Of a stretch of DNA of 64,000 nucleotides, positions 39,965 to 52,225 are shown one piece after another (within the stretch, counting starts at the first letter, position 1; each line of letters opens with the position of its first letter). Made by a program: the position numbers and the translations under genes. The notes below the pieces were generated by a model. That model did not search any database, was not told the DNA's origin, and saw only the letters and a program-made list of their open reading frames with translations. The DNA is taken from assembly GCA_037043015.1 (NCBI GenBank), contig CM073322.1:18797601-18861600 (forward strand), written 5' to 3'. Source of the stretch: Bryum argenteum (lineage: Eukaryota; Streptophyta; Bryopsida; Bryales; Bryaceae).

Positions 39965-40330
39965 TGGCAGATTGTAACGAAAAGGTTCTGCTTCGTCAAA
40001 GAACTGGGATGTGATAGTTTCGCGGTTTAGAATTACGCCACAGTTGTTGACGATGCATGTCCCGGAACCATAGCCTGAATTCGTAGGGGTTGACAAAAGT
40101 TGCAGAATGAAACTCGCCGCAGGAAACAACTACACGTGTTAGGGATTGTGCATGGGTGATTCGTGTAGAAGTTTGTGAACAGGACTTGAAACATGGAAAT
40201 TCCTGCTTCCGAGGCCTGTCCTTGTTGGATATGGATGTGAGACGCATCACAATCTAACGATCCCCGATGCCTGTTCGTCAAATGCTTCCAATGTCGGTGA
40301 ACGGGCTGCATCACAAAAGCCGAGGATGGC
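39965..40330 (-). pseudogene. TPD1-like degenerate copy D, inverted
   Basis: On the minus strand the sequence encodes TPD1-like pieces in order: SPTLEAF, CDASHIHIQQGQASEAGIS, then in a shifted frame VVSCGEFHSATFVNPYEF and a match to GTCIVNNGG. Stops and frame shifts break it. Because it overlaps in content with copy C, which also holds the first cysteine block, C and D are two separate fragments and not one inverted gene. Confidence 0.7.
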
Positions 40331-41224
40331 GAGTCGTGTATACGACCTTCAATGCCGCCACGGTTCTAATTGAGTAAATTACATCCTATTCAGGCTGCCG
40401 TCCTACCAAGTTCACAATTGAAACTTGTTTGTTAGGAGGTGCGGTCGAAGTTACTTATCTTGTTTTCTATGCACAAGCAAAAATTGACTCACATGCACAA
40501 AGCAATCATAATCAAAATACCTAGTCACAAAAAGAAGAAATAAAATACTTGATATCTTGATAACCCATTTGTAGAGAGACTTTCCTTGGTATCTAGTTCT
40601 AGTTCAATGGACATGCACAATATGTAGAAGTAAACTTGACGCGTAAGGAATGCTTTTCACAGAGAGTCAGATGACCAGATTCATTAACATGAAACTATGC
40701 GGTGACTATGGATCGCTTTTCAAGCCAAGCATGAGGCTGAAAGGGGGTGAAATTTCTCGCACTGTGATTGATTCATTACGTATAGTTCAAAAATGGATCA
40801 ATCACATGGAGAGGATTCTTGCTCTCCCTTTGCGTCAAGTACGGCATGATGGAACTACATTTAAAGCGTTCCTAAGAGATTAGTTTTTTCTACCTAAAAA
40901 TACATATACCATTTTTTTTCCCGTTTGTGCTAAATGGTTACTTGGGAAATATTCTCGGATCGGTAATGACAACAAGGATATGCTACTTGTGCCAGTGTTA
41001 AGAGTTAATTGGCGAAAAGTATCATTGCACCTCCAAGTAGCATCCTCGGTCTGGGAATCAAGTTGTATGTAGAATTAAAAATAAATTCAGAAAGTCTCGA
41101 TATATCACGAAATTGACCTAAATTGAAGTCGTCGATGGGGCTGATGGGGGTAAATACCCCTCTTATGTGATTGATTCATCTCTTAAGATTCAATAAGGTA
41201 ATTACTCACATGAGATTGATGAGA

Positions 41225-43500
41225 GGAATTTATATCATTGTTTTGCCCCACTCCCCGACGGCTCAACTCACTATGTGAAGCGTTCTTCAGTGAGAAGGAA
41301 TAAGGAAGAGATTACCCAACAACAAGAAAAGGAAATGCTTGCAATTGATGGCAAATTGATGATGGTGTTGTAGATAGTCCTCCTTATAGTGGTAAACGAC
41401 CACATATTCTGCATGTTCTCCCTCCCCGTTGAAAAACCAAACCATGATACTTAGTCGATTCAAGTCAAGGTGGCGCTCTCGAAAGCAAGCTTTACGATGA
41501 TTCTGAGTTGGTTGATGACCCATTTTTGACAAAAGTGTGTGATATGTGAATCCGTTCTTTTATGAATTGATTTTGTGGTTGTTAACTCTCGTCGTGATGT
41601 GATCACTTACATTTTTCCATCTCTATCCATGGACGTAGGCGATCGTTGATGCAACCATGCCCATACCACTCATATCTGAGTTGCCAAGTGTGGATGTTTC
41701 ACCCCGTAAGGCATCAACGCTGAGAAAATCTCTTGGGGCGACATCACGTTCTTTTCCTAGGCCTTGTCCATTGAGATCTTTGGAGCCAGTAATGAGACTT
41801 GGTGATTGCATGACAAAATCGATGGGGCCACCTAAACCATCTATTGCCCATGGACCATGGTGATGATTCTTCGCGTTTGTCCTTCCATACTATGTACCCG
41901 CCATTGCACGAGGGTCACCGTCAGACTCAATTACACGATGGATTTCAACCCAGAGTCACTTGTCCTCCAGTTCGTGATGCATGGGGAGCAAATAATTTTG
42001 AAGCTACAGACATAGGCAAAATGGAGTTATCGGTTGTTATTGTATACACGTTATAGTTGTAGCCCCTGAAGTGAAGGCACTAGCAGAAATTCAGAGCCGT
42101 TCGCACTCATGATATGGAAAGAGTCTGGCTTAGAAATAATCTTTGTATGATTTAGAAGACACCTGTTTATTTTTTCATGGAGAGCACACATCACAATAGT
42201 GTACGGTATTGTTGGTATTGAAATATCGTATTGACCATCGTACATTCAGGTCAATCATATGTAACTAGAGCTCACATTTATATTTTAGTGAGCAAATATC
42301 CTATGATAGGGTCAATTGGTGTACACAATGTCTATAAACTAACATACATGTAACTTGTATATTTCATTTCATGATACGATTATTCATCCATGGTGACCCT
42401 CTGTACCATTTTTAACTCCATAATTGGCTATTTATCATTTCTCTTGGGACTCAACAATACTCTCATTATCGGAGAATACTCTCAAAATGATGAATATGAT
42501 GTTGATTACAAATGAAGGACTTTAGAAACATGATAATTTGATAGCACATTAAAGAGATAGTTTTCTTTTAGGGTGCGTTTTGCAAACACTCAAATATGAT
42601 GATATTTCACACAAAATGAAGATACTAGTTGTATAACTTACAATATTAGTACGTGAGCATCCGTTTCTCAACCCTTGATTTTCATAAAAATCAATATATC
42701 ATGAGATTTCCAAAATCATGATCTTTCAAGAGAAATCGAGATATTCCCAAACTCACAATATTGTTGTTGACCATCCGTTTGGCAACCCTTAATTTCCACT
42801 TTTCCATATTTAAAAAGACTATGATATTCCTAGAGATCTTGAGCTTTCATAGAAAATTGGGATGTTCCCAAAATCGCAATTTCCACTAATCACTACCCGT
42901 TTGCCAATCCATCATTATCATGATATTGAAAACCATGCTACTCCAAGATAGATAGCTAGATAAAATCCCCAATCCTTTTTCAGGACTGGCGTGATTAGAG
43001 TGTCTGTTCGTCAAGCCAACGACCTAAAGCCCACCGGATGATACTCCAAAATTTATAATTTTACATAGGAAATGAAAATGGAGGTCTTAGAACCTCAATC
43101 TTTCAGCCCTTGCCTGTCATTGTTTGCCTTTCTTTGCCCTTTGCCCTTTGTATTAATGGAAAATGTTGTTATAGTTACTAAAATTGCTAAATATGTACTA
43201 AAAATTAGAGAAAAGTTAATGAAAAGGGTTGAAATTTATGTAAAGCTTTTAATTTGAATTATTCATAGTAGAGGTGGTGTAAATTTCACAATATTTTATT
43301 ATTGGGTTGCCAAATGCAGCGCAAATCTAGTTCTATGGTTATAGATTACATTATTACATAATTTCTCAAAAATAAATATCTTAAAACCCTTTTTGTCCAT
43401 GTGAGCATTATGTGTACAAAATAGACTTCAATGCCTCTAAATGTCATCTTGACAATTTATTATTGAAAATAAAATAAGAAATACACAATTATACCTAATC
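41225..43500. mobile_element. Block inserted in duplication copy B
   Basis: Copy A runs without a gap from GAGATTGATGAGA to TATGCAATAATAACAATG, whereas copy B holds 2.3 kb between these points. The block contains the 830-bp repeat and, at 41640-42050, a less AT-rich stretch open on the + strand (VSPRKASTLRKSLGATSRS) that could be a captured gene scrap. No terminal repeats or transposase were seen, so its type is open. Confidence 0.45.
42260..43093. repeat. 830-bp dispersed repeat, copy 1
   Basis: Nearly identical to 49778-50608, with only a few differences per 100 bases. Both start TGTAACTAGAGCTCAC and stop at GGAGGTCTT(A/G)GAAC. It holds repeated phrases (CCGTTTGGCAACCC, CATGATATT) and no coding region. 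Confidence 0.9.
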
Positions 43501-45900
43501 AACCATTCTACGATATGCAATAATAACAATGTCTTCATATCGTGCAAAGAGGTGATGCAAATTGGCTTCATGAGAAAGGAAAAATAACGATACATTTAAC
43601 CCTTAAACGCCCATGGGGACTAAAAGGGGCAGCCCAAAATTGGATCACAACATCTTTTGGACTTGGGCATCATGAATAGTGCACTTTTGGAACAAGGGCA
43701 TCATGAATGCACCAATCAATGACGAGCTTGCAACCTCCTACAAGGTTATGTACAACCCCAACCTCGCTACCACAATCCTTTCAAAGCACAAAATCACTCA
43801 TACAAATTGTAATTTGAATTGTAAAATTTCACTTTTTGAATGCATCACAAGAAGGTGACCAGTTTGACATCAAAACATAAGTGAAAAGTTGAGTACAGTG
43901 AGAGCTACAGAGAAGATTCTGTTGGAAGGTGACCCCTCGAGTTACCTTGGGCGTATAAGGGTTAAAACTTAAAAGGTTGAGTACTAGAGCTTGGACTCTT
44001 CTTCAAACAATCTCGAGTCTTGACATCAATGTGGCCCTTACTAAGACAAGCTTCTTGTCTTTCTTCATGCCCGTTTAGCTCCAAAACTTTGTTGTTGGTT
44101 ATCAATGCGTCCACCATGCATTGTGGATATAAAATTCTATTACAATTGATCAATGACAATCATACCATGAAAAATTGCAACTAGTTTACACTTTATACCT
44201 TACATGAATTTTAAATAATAATTCCTTATTTGGTCTCAATATTTTTTGTAACACTAAGGTACTCAACTCGTGCCTTCAATTGTGGAACTTTCCTTGCTCT
44301 AGTGAATAGCCAAATTTGTGTGATCAAACCTTGGGGTTTCCAAATTTGAAACCATTTTCGAAATAACCAAATTAGAAAACTCAATTACATATCAAATTAA
44401 AGAGTTCAACTTGAATCCTACAGTTGGAAGTTGAATCACTTTACTTTTTACGCCGATTTTTTAAACTTCTACACTAGAGTTTTGAAAAGCTTTTTCAGAG
44501 TGATTCGAAAGGGCATGGACATGTAAGGGTTAATGCATAATTTCTAAAATTCAACACAAAGCACACAATCAACGTACGTGGCGATTTGGGGGTATTTATT
44601 TTCTAACTGTTTTTGACCAATTGTCAAATACTTTGAAGTCTACAAGTTGTGAAGGGAAGAAAATTAGAACCTATTTTGTATGCTAACCTTAGAAAGATAT
44701 AAATTTTAAAGTTCTTTCTAATTCTGATAATTTTTTAAAATCTTTATTTTTAAAGATTTTTACGTTCTAAAATAAATAAAGATTCGAAAGGTTTTTGGAT
44801 AAATTTCATCTTATCAAACTTTGGATGCATCAAAATCTCTTCTTGACCTTCCACTTTGTGAAGCAAGGCTTCTTTCCAAATTGTGTTATGATTATTTTAA
44901 ACATCTTGGAAGTTTCACATTGTTTTCAACCTTAAACTTTTTAAGTATAAAAGTTGATCATGAAGTCCTAATATAAAGACAAGATTCTTGGTAGCATGCT
45001 TTGAACTAGCCACTCTACATAAAAAATATAATTGCTCCAAATTTTGGGCCTACTTAGAAATTTTCCACCTTGAGCGATGTCAAGTTGTCCACTTTGTAAT
45101 ACGGGACAATAGTTGACCTTTAAGAAGTAGCAAGGGCCCTTCAATGCCTTTGAAGGTTCCTTTGAAGATGCTTTTAGGTTGCAAACTTTTGGTTGAAAGA
45201 TCAATGAATTCTAACAAGATATTTTCCATTTCTTTGGTGGCCTATATTTACCCTTCGTAGCACACCTGACACTTGGATGATAATAAATAGAAAAAAACAA
45301 AAAAAAACCCTCAGAAGTCGTGAACTATTCTTGGAAGTCGCCAAAGGTCAAAACATACATAACAACCTATGTGTATTGAACCAATAATATAGTTACACAA
45401 GGATCTCCGATTTCACCTATTTAAACGCAGCAGGCTCCGTCTTGTTCCTCATTCCTCTTTTCAGCACATTCCTCTTGTAAGGTTGGCTGCAACCACGACG
45501 GTGTCGATCGCTCTTGCCTCTCGACGCACATCATTCAGCTTCTTTTAGGTATGCACCCTTAACTGTTGCTTTTCCCAGAATGACAAATGTGTAAATTTGT
45601 CTTGTCACATCCAACAACTGAACTGTATCCATGGCTGCTTCTAATCAGATCCAACCCGTCCTTGTTCGTTCCTTTGCGTTGCTTGTAATTTATGTCTTTG
45701 TTCGTATTTTCCCTCTTTCTTGGCTCATGAACCACAATGAACTTTTTCGTCATGTCGAAACAATCCTAGACCTAGAGGCGTTAATGTAAACCTTGATTGT
45801 GAAAGCTGGTGCAGTAGATTTCGTTGCTTTTGTGCACATGCAAAGTCACCTCCCAACTTATTAGAAATTCTTCGTACCAACCTGAAGTGTTTAGCTACTA
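43094..45900. other. AT-rich spacer of duplication copy B
   Basis: Matches the 34.3-36.5 kb spacer of copy A. No gene is seen. A likely 5' UTR exon of the copy B TPD1-like gene ends near 45549 (TTTTAG/GTATGC). Confidence 0.5.
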
Positions 45901-46018
45901 GCTTCAGGAAAAGACTTACAACGTCACAATCTCCTGATTTCTTGGTAACAATGTTATTGCACTTACAGGTCGCACCTTGTAACAGAAGTACGGAATTCGA
46001 ATTGAGCAGAGGAGTACT

Positions 46019-46451
46019 ATGGCGGCTCTCAGGGTAGTAAATGCTATTGGCATCATCTTGCTCGCCACACTCACAAAGTGTCGCGGCCGGTCGACCGACA
46101 ACGAAGGCGTTTGAAGCACCCGCCAAGCTGGGCGATGACCGTGTATGCGAGGCGGGGGACATTGACATCCGGCAGGACGAGATCTCGGGAGTGGGGATTC
46201 CCACATTCACAGTCAAGATAACAAACTCGTGCACAAATCCGCGTTGCACAATATCTAACGTAATAGTTAACTGCGGTGAGTTCCACTCTCCAGACCTTGT
46301 TGATCCCAACAAGTTCAAGCGATATGGTCCTGGCACGTGCATTGTCAACAACGGCGGCGTAGTTCCAAACGCTGGTACTGTCACCTTCGACTACCGCGAG
46401 ATCCAGATGGAGAATTTGTCGTTCCAATCTGCTAAAGTGACATGCGTTTAG
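46019..46451 (+). pseudogene. TPD1-like secreted protein, copy B, frame change in signal peptide
   Basis: The ATG at 46019 matches the copy A start and opens the same signal peptide (MAALRVVNAIGIILLATLT), but one extra base near 46080 shifts it to an early TGA. The remaining domain is intact in the frame of a second ATG at 46041: VCEAGDIDIRQDE, GIPTFTVKITNSCTN, NVIVNCGEFHSPDL, KFKRYGPGTCIVNNGG and the terminal AKVTCV. All six family cysteines are there. Translation from 46041 would give an intact domain behind MLLASSCSPHSQS, a poor secretion signal. It may therefore be a recent pseudogene or a copy that has lost secretion. The mature domain is closer to an active sequence than that of copy A. 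Confidence 0.8.
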
Positions 46452-46659
46452 GCTTTTAGGGTTGGAGATGCAAGTGCTCATGTAATAAAGAGAAATAAAA
46501 ATATAATTATGCTTGAGAGGATGATATTGTTTTTGGTTTTTTAGCTTTGTATGATTTTACAAAAGCTTCAATAAAAGTGACACGATCACAAGATTATAAG
46601 ATCAACTGAGACTCTCTAAGAGCCAAATGGTTAAGGAGATCAAAGCTTGTTGATTGATA

Positions 46660-46865
46660 GATAGATACTAGAGTTGCTTTCTAAGGGGCCTGTGTAAATG
46701 AAGTGTCTGTTTGTTGTGCTAGTGTCCCCACGGCCACGAGACAAATGGATTTGGAACAATATTATTTCCTCTTCTCGTGGGTGGATTCAAGATATAACTA
46801 CGCTAGTTTCTAGCTAGTTATAAGAGCCTCAAAGATACTTGACATAGTATTCAGTCTTCCAAAGG
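46660..46865. repeat. Dispersed repeat, copy 2
   Basis: Related to 16979-17195 through the blocks TTTCTAAGGGGCC, AATGAAGTGTCTGTTTGT, ACTACGCTAGTTTC and GATACTTGACATAGTATTC. Confidence 0.6.
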
Positions 46866-49150
46866 CATAGCTTGTTGGCACTTTTCATCACATGGAAAAA
46901 ATCAAAGGATGTAGTGGTTGGTGCAGGCATTGATAAGTCTTGCATGCCCATACCACGTAATTGGTTATAATGGTAACATTCATTGTTTTTGAGAAATGGG
47001 GGTTTAGCTCAAATCGAGCTAAATGTACCTACGGAGCACATTTGGCTCAACTCAAGCTCAATTGTCATTGATTTGATAATTTGAATATTCCCATTATAAC
47101 AAATTACGTGTTCCATGCTCTTTTGTATCAGTCAAAAGCCACTTGAGATACAATATGGTCACTTTGAGCATTCTTGGTTTAATTTGAGACTATTAGAAAG
47201 TTAGAGGAGCGGGAGGCCCTTGAGTTTAAACGGTTGTCAAGGGAAATATGTAAGTAGCAAAGGGTTTAGTTCATAAGAAATGGACCTTTGAATAAGGGCT
47301 CAAGGAGATGAGATAAATAGATTCTATGCTGACACACAATACAGATACAAATTATACAATGCATCGTCAAGAACATGGACCTTGCTAACTTGCTTTTTGT
47401 CATAATAGCAACTTAATTCCCAAGTATAATGTTTTGATATTTATCAATGTTTTTTAGTAGAGACGTGGCCATTGGATCTATTATGCAAGTAATAGTTTTA
47501 AGCCATAAGTTTTTAATAGTTATGGCCGTTTTCCTTATAAAGAGGATTGTTGGATGTTCATGTCAAGTAATTTGGATATTTATATAAGTCAGTAGGTTAT
47601 CATTCAAAAGTTATTGACCCCGGTGGCAATTGGACCTTCACTTCAAGTACATAGTCATAGTTTAAAAGTTTTTGATAGCATAATATTTATAGTATATCTC
47701 TAGAGGTGGTTGGCATCATGAATTAAAGTTTATAGTGATGCGACTACAAGACAGCACTTGCTATTCTACAAGTGTGTTTTAACACCTAAGTGTACAACCA
47801 CCAAGATGATGCTATAAATATCACTTGAATACATCGGGAAAGATGCACCTAACTACTAGTACATAATTACAATCATATTACTCTTCAAGTTTGACACAGA
47901 CTTAGTTTTGCACGACTTGTTGGCCTATTGCATGTCACTCCAAGTTTTGTGAAAAGCCATCTCCAAGTTCACTAACATTCGCAAGCATTCCTAGAACACT
48001 CATGTTATCTAAATTTGGGGCGGCATGCCACATTCAGTCAAATGGAACAAGACCAGTACGAGTGCTAGAGTGCTAATGCCATCAAGTCTTTGCAAGAAAG
48101 TTACACATGACTGTGACTATAACATTGATTCAAAAAGCCACTGTTTTTTTTTTTTGCAAGAAAGTTTGATTCTAATACTTTACCAATGTTGCTTGATGTT
48201 AAGGGTATTGCATGAAATTTCCCATTAGGAAATATAGTATAATATAGGAAATAAATATTATTCATATCAAGGTCAAGAAGAGTAGGCTCTACACACATAG
48301 TAACAAAGCTTACCCGATGAAAAGCACACAATCATTTGTTCTCCAAATATACATCTATTCTTGAATCATAGATTCTTGCTTGATATCACCAAGCTTCTTG
48401 TATAAAACATTGTCTACCGTACCTTGAAAATACAACTCTTAATCAAATGGTGGACATGATCATGTTAAATCTGCTTATTTGATTCTCCACAATGATTTTT
48501 TGCATTACATCATCTTAGAGCTTTCCCATGGACTGGACTACTTATTTGAGGTCGTTGAGGTCGTTGTAGGACTCTCAGAAAATCTGAAGAAGTTAACGTT
48601 TTCGGTTATTCTATGAATGGTTCAAATTCAAAACTTCAATTCAAGGTATCTTTTCTTTAAAAAAATAATTAACCCTTAAAAGTCCCATTGGGATAGTATG
48701 TACGCTGTCGTATAATTAGGATTCGCTACCAACAAGAAACTCTAAACTGGAATTGTAATAACTCACTAGAACCGCATTAATTCAAATGTCAACTTCTTTT
48801 TTGAACTCAAACCCATTAAAGGTGTGCATTCACTCCAAACACAACCAAAATACACCGTATTCTACTGGTCGCCATGGCACGCTCAGACCTTTAGGGGTTA
48901 ATGCACTAGAAACGGCAATTTTGGGTGGTTCCAGTGCTCAATAAAAATTCCCCAGAGAGTTTCAGGGATAAAACGATTAATTGTGGAAGGTGCACAAATT
49001 AAAACAGTACTAAAGCAGCCTTTTCTTTTTGCATCTCTTCTCAAACGGAGTATTGCATGAGTGGTGAGTACTGATTTAAATAGAGAAGAAGTTGATCTTA
49101 GATACTTTCTCCAGTTTAGTATCTTGGATGCACATACTTAGGTAGACTAT

Positions 49151-49777
49151 CTCGCAAAATCTCACGTATGCTCCTGAGATGTGGGTCGCATTTCACGCCG
49201 GAAAATGCGGAGGAGGGGTCCAACTAAAGGGTTCTTGGGGACGGGGGGTCTTGGTGCGGGGGACTTGGAGTCGTGGAGGTGGGGTCTTGTAGGAGGGGGG
49301 TCTTGGGGGGGAGATTTATCCCATATTGTTTGTAACTGCCTCCTTCCATGATAAAGTACAAGAGGACTGGAGTTGGGGGCCCGTTTATAGGATAAAATGT
49401 TTACATTATGTAATATGACTTATGGGATCCACGTGGCATCCCCTCAAGGGGGTCCATGTGGCAAAAAAGGCCCTAAACTAATTAATTAATGTTGCTGCAT
49501 AGTGAAGGTCACTTTGCAGCTACATCTCAACTATTACCTCGTGCGTGATGGAGTTATATGAACCGTTGCGCCAAAATCTAAGAGCCGATGAGACGAGGTA
49601 GGCGCAAAAACGATATGCAAGCTTCTGATCCGGAGAGAGAGTAGCAACCCCTTTCCTATCAACCAATCAGTTCATTTTCTATTTTCAAGGAACACTTAAT
49701 TCAGAATATTACATAGAAGGTACTTTAATTCCTTTTTCCTTGGTTCCTGGTGGCTCCACCCAAGGATGCTTCCTCCC
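49151..49777. other. G-rich and unassigned sequence
   Basis: Homology to copy A ends near 49150. 49200-49310 is strongly G-rich on the + strand (many runs of 4-7 G). The rest could be a leader or end of an unknown repeat element. No coding region is seen. Confidence 0.4.
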
Positions 49778-50608
49778 TGTAACTAGAGCTCACGTTTATA
49801 TTTTAGTGAGCAAATATCCTATGATAGGGTCAATTGGTGTACACAATGTCTATAAATTAACATACATGTTTGTATATTTCATTTTTTGATACGATTATTC
49901 ATCCATGGTGACCCTCTTTGTACCATTTTTAACTGCATATTTGGCTATTTATCATTTCTCTTGGGACTCAGCAATACTCTCATCATCGGAGAATACTCAC
50001 AAAGTGATGAATATGATGTTGATTACAAATGAAGGACTTCAGAAACATGATAATTTCATAGCACATTAAAGAGATAGTTTTCTTTTAGGGTGCGTTTGGC
50101 AAAAACTCAAATATGATGATATTTCACACAAAATGAAGATACTAGTTGCATAACTTACAATGTTAGTACGTGAGCACCCGTTTCTCAACCCTTGATTTTT
50201 ATAAAAATAAATATCATGATATTCCCAAAATCATGATCTTTCAAGAGAAATCGAGATATTCCCAAACTCACAATATTGTTGTTGACCATCCGTTTGGCAA
50301 CCCTTAATTTCCAATTTTCCATAATTAAAAAGACTATGATATTCCTAGAGATCTTGAGCTTTCATAGAAAATTGGGATGTTCCCAAAATCGCAATTTCCA
50401 CTAATCACTACCCGTTTGCCAATCCATCATTATCATGATATTGAAAACCATGCTACTCCAAGATAGATAGCTAGATAAAAACCCCAATCCTTTTTCAGGA
50501 CTGGCGTGATTAGAGTGTCTGTTCGTGAAGCCAACGACCTAAAGCCCACCGGATGATACTCCAAAATTTATAATTTTACATAGGAAATGAAAATGGAGGT
50601 CTTGGAAC
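49778..50608. repeat. 830-bp dispersed repeat, copy 2
   Basis: Second copy of the repeat at 42260-43093. It ends exactly where the Copia-type LTR begins, so the LTR element may have landed at or used this border. Confidence 0.9.
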
Positions 50609-50879
50609 TGTTGTGATAAGCGACTGGCGGAACTCCTCGTAGAGATAGAGGACCACCGGAACTCCCGAGAGTTATTAGAGTAGAGCAGTTAGCTGGGAGT
50701 TAGCCACCTACTACAACTGCGGTTAACTGCAGTTAACTGCAGTTGACTCCGAGTGCCGTTAAGGCGCCGCCTGTTTCACCAACCCCCAGATCATATAAAG
50801 CCCGAGGCTCTCAAGGCCTCACTCACTTTTTCGCTCATTCCTGTTTTGTTCTTCTCTCTCTCTTTCGATACTCTCAACA
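50609..50879 (+). mobile_element. Copia-type LTR remnant (fossil)
   Basis: The 271-bp stretch begins TGTTG and ends CAACA, has a TATA-like box (ATATAAAGCCC) about 80 bases before its end, and is followed at once by GTTATCAGCAC, the initiator-Met tRNA primer site common in plant Ty1/Copia elements. Only this one LTR is seen, and no polyprotein is recognisable after it, so it is a broken remnant. Age cannot be judged from one LTR. Confidence 0.7.
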
Positions 50880-51495
50880 CGTTATCAGCACTTTCGCTCT
50901 TGTTTTTGGTGCTAGGGTTTGAATTTAGGGTTATTTTTTCTTTGCTTTTTGCTCGTGATGTCTTAAATGCACTATTTAAGTATATATGGACTATCCCCAG
51001 TCCATATTTAAGTAGCACCAAAAGTGGCATGAATGGATGGATCAGCCGATGCAATGGTAGTGAGGAAGCCTGAGGCACTAAGGTCGTAAATTTAGGAAGT
51101 AATTCACTGAGGAATTGGATTGGTTAAGAAGAGAAAGAAAAAAATGATGGGATAGATCGAGATATCCACCGATCTGTAATTGTGGTTGGAGGAGTAAATT
51201 ACAGTAGTGGATAGTCTTAAGAAGAAGACTTGAAGAATTAAGACTTGTATTGTGCACATGGCAAAGTGGGAGAAATAAAGTTACGACATTATGAAGACGA
51301 AAGAGTAAGGCACCAAATCCATAGCAGCGGTGGGTTCTGAGAAGTATAAGTGTAACATCGACAAGATACAGAACTACGAGTACCTATTTCGCGAAGCAAG
51401 AAACACCGATCTTCTGCACAAAATGAAGTGCATAATAAAAGAAAAGAAAGGCAATTAGAGAAGGAAAACAAGAAATGACCATTAAACCTGATGCA
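50880..51495. other. Unassigned sequence after the LTR remnant
   Basis: May hold leader sequence of the LTR element. A small hairpin (ATGGACTATCCCCAGTCCAT) lies at about 50987-51006. No gene is supported. Confidence 0.4.
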
Positions 51496-51959
51496 CATGG
51501 GTCGATCCCCCGACACAGATAAGGAAATTGGCATCATTACGTAATTTTCAGAAAATGGGGGAACAAACCAAAAGCAGGGGGGCAAACACAGCTAGCTATA
51601 ATACATGAACTGCATGAGTGGGGTAGAAAGAAAAGGCCATATTCTAGGCGACAGAAAACTAGTACAGAAGATAAGCAGTACGAAAGGGAAAAAAATACAA
51701 AGTTGGAGTACATGACATCGGGCGATCGCCCCATGGCAAGTGTCATTTTCATCTTTAAGTATTGGAACCATCGAATCGCCTTGAGCAAATCGTATCATCT
51801 GACAGGAAGCAATTGCGGTCACAAAAGCGAACGTAGTCTACAGTTGACATGGGGGGATCCACCGATGCAGTATAGTATAATAGAGTTAGGAAAACATAAA
51901 AAATTCACAAGAACGAAACAGACTGGTGCACAATTACATATGGGTGGATCCCCCTATGT
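51496..51959. repeat. Four dispersed GATC-centred palindromes (left cluster)
   Basis: Copies at about 51496-51514 (minus orientation), 51716-51735 (ATCGGGCGATCGCCCCAT), 51848-51867 and 51938-51959. The arms vary while the central GATC and the dyad shape are kept. They belong to the same family as the arrays at 53.9-54.3 and 62.6-63.3 kb. Confidence 0.75.
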
Positions 51960-52225
51960 ATAAGTGAGACTGCAGAGCATGAATTTATCGTCATTCATTG
52001 TACTAAAATACGGTGGATTTCACTTGAATACGTAATACGAATGGATTGAGCGGTACTAAGTATGCATATGAAAATTACAGAAACCAACATCCATGAAACA
52101 GTTTGGGCACTGGACAAAAAACAAAGTTTAATAGCTACTTTTAAGCTATCTATACAAACGGAAATGAAATTCATTACACCGATCATTTTGTAATACTTCA
52201 TGGAGCGACATGAGCTCTTCAGGGC

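Larger units (their letters stand above)
40560..49150. repeat. Segmental duplication, copy B
   Basis: Counterpart of 33625-38800 in the same orientation. It is longer because of an extra block at about 41225-43500 and spacer growth. 46.5-49.15 kb corresponds to 37.2-38.8 kb of copy A. Apart from the TPD1-like gene I see no gene in it. Confidence 0.8.

Noticed and set aside
42260-50608. The two 830-bp repeats as LTRs of one 8.3-kb element
   Set aside because: They lack TG/CA ends and matching target duplications, and the DNA between them is largely explained by the segmental duplication.
51716-51735. Cyanobacterial HIP1 (GCGATCGC) or bacterial DNA
   Set aside because: Only some copies contain GCGATCGC, the repeat is longer, and the neighbouring genes have spliceosomal introns.
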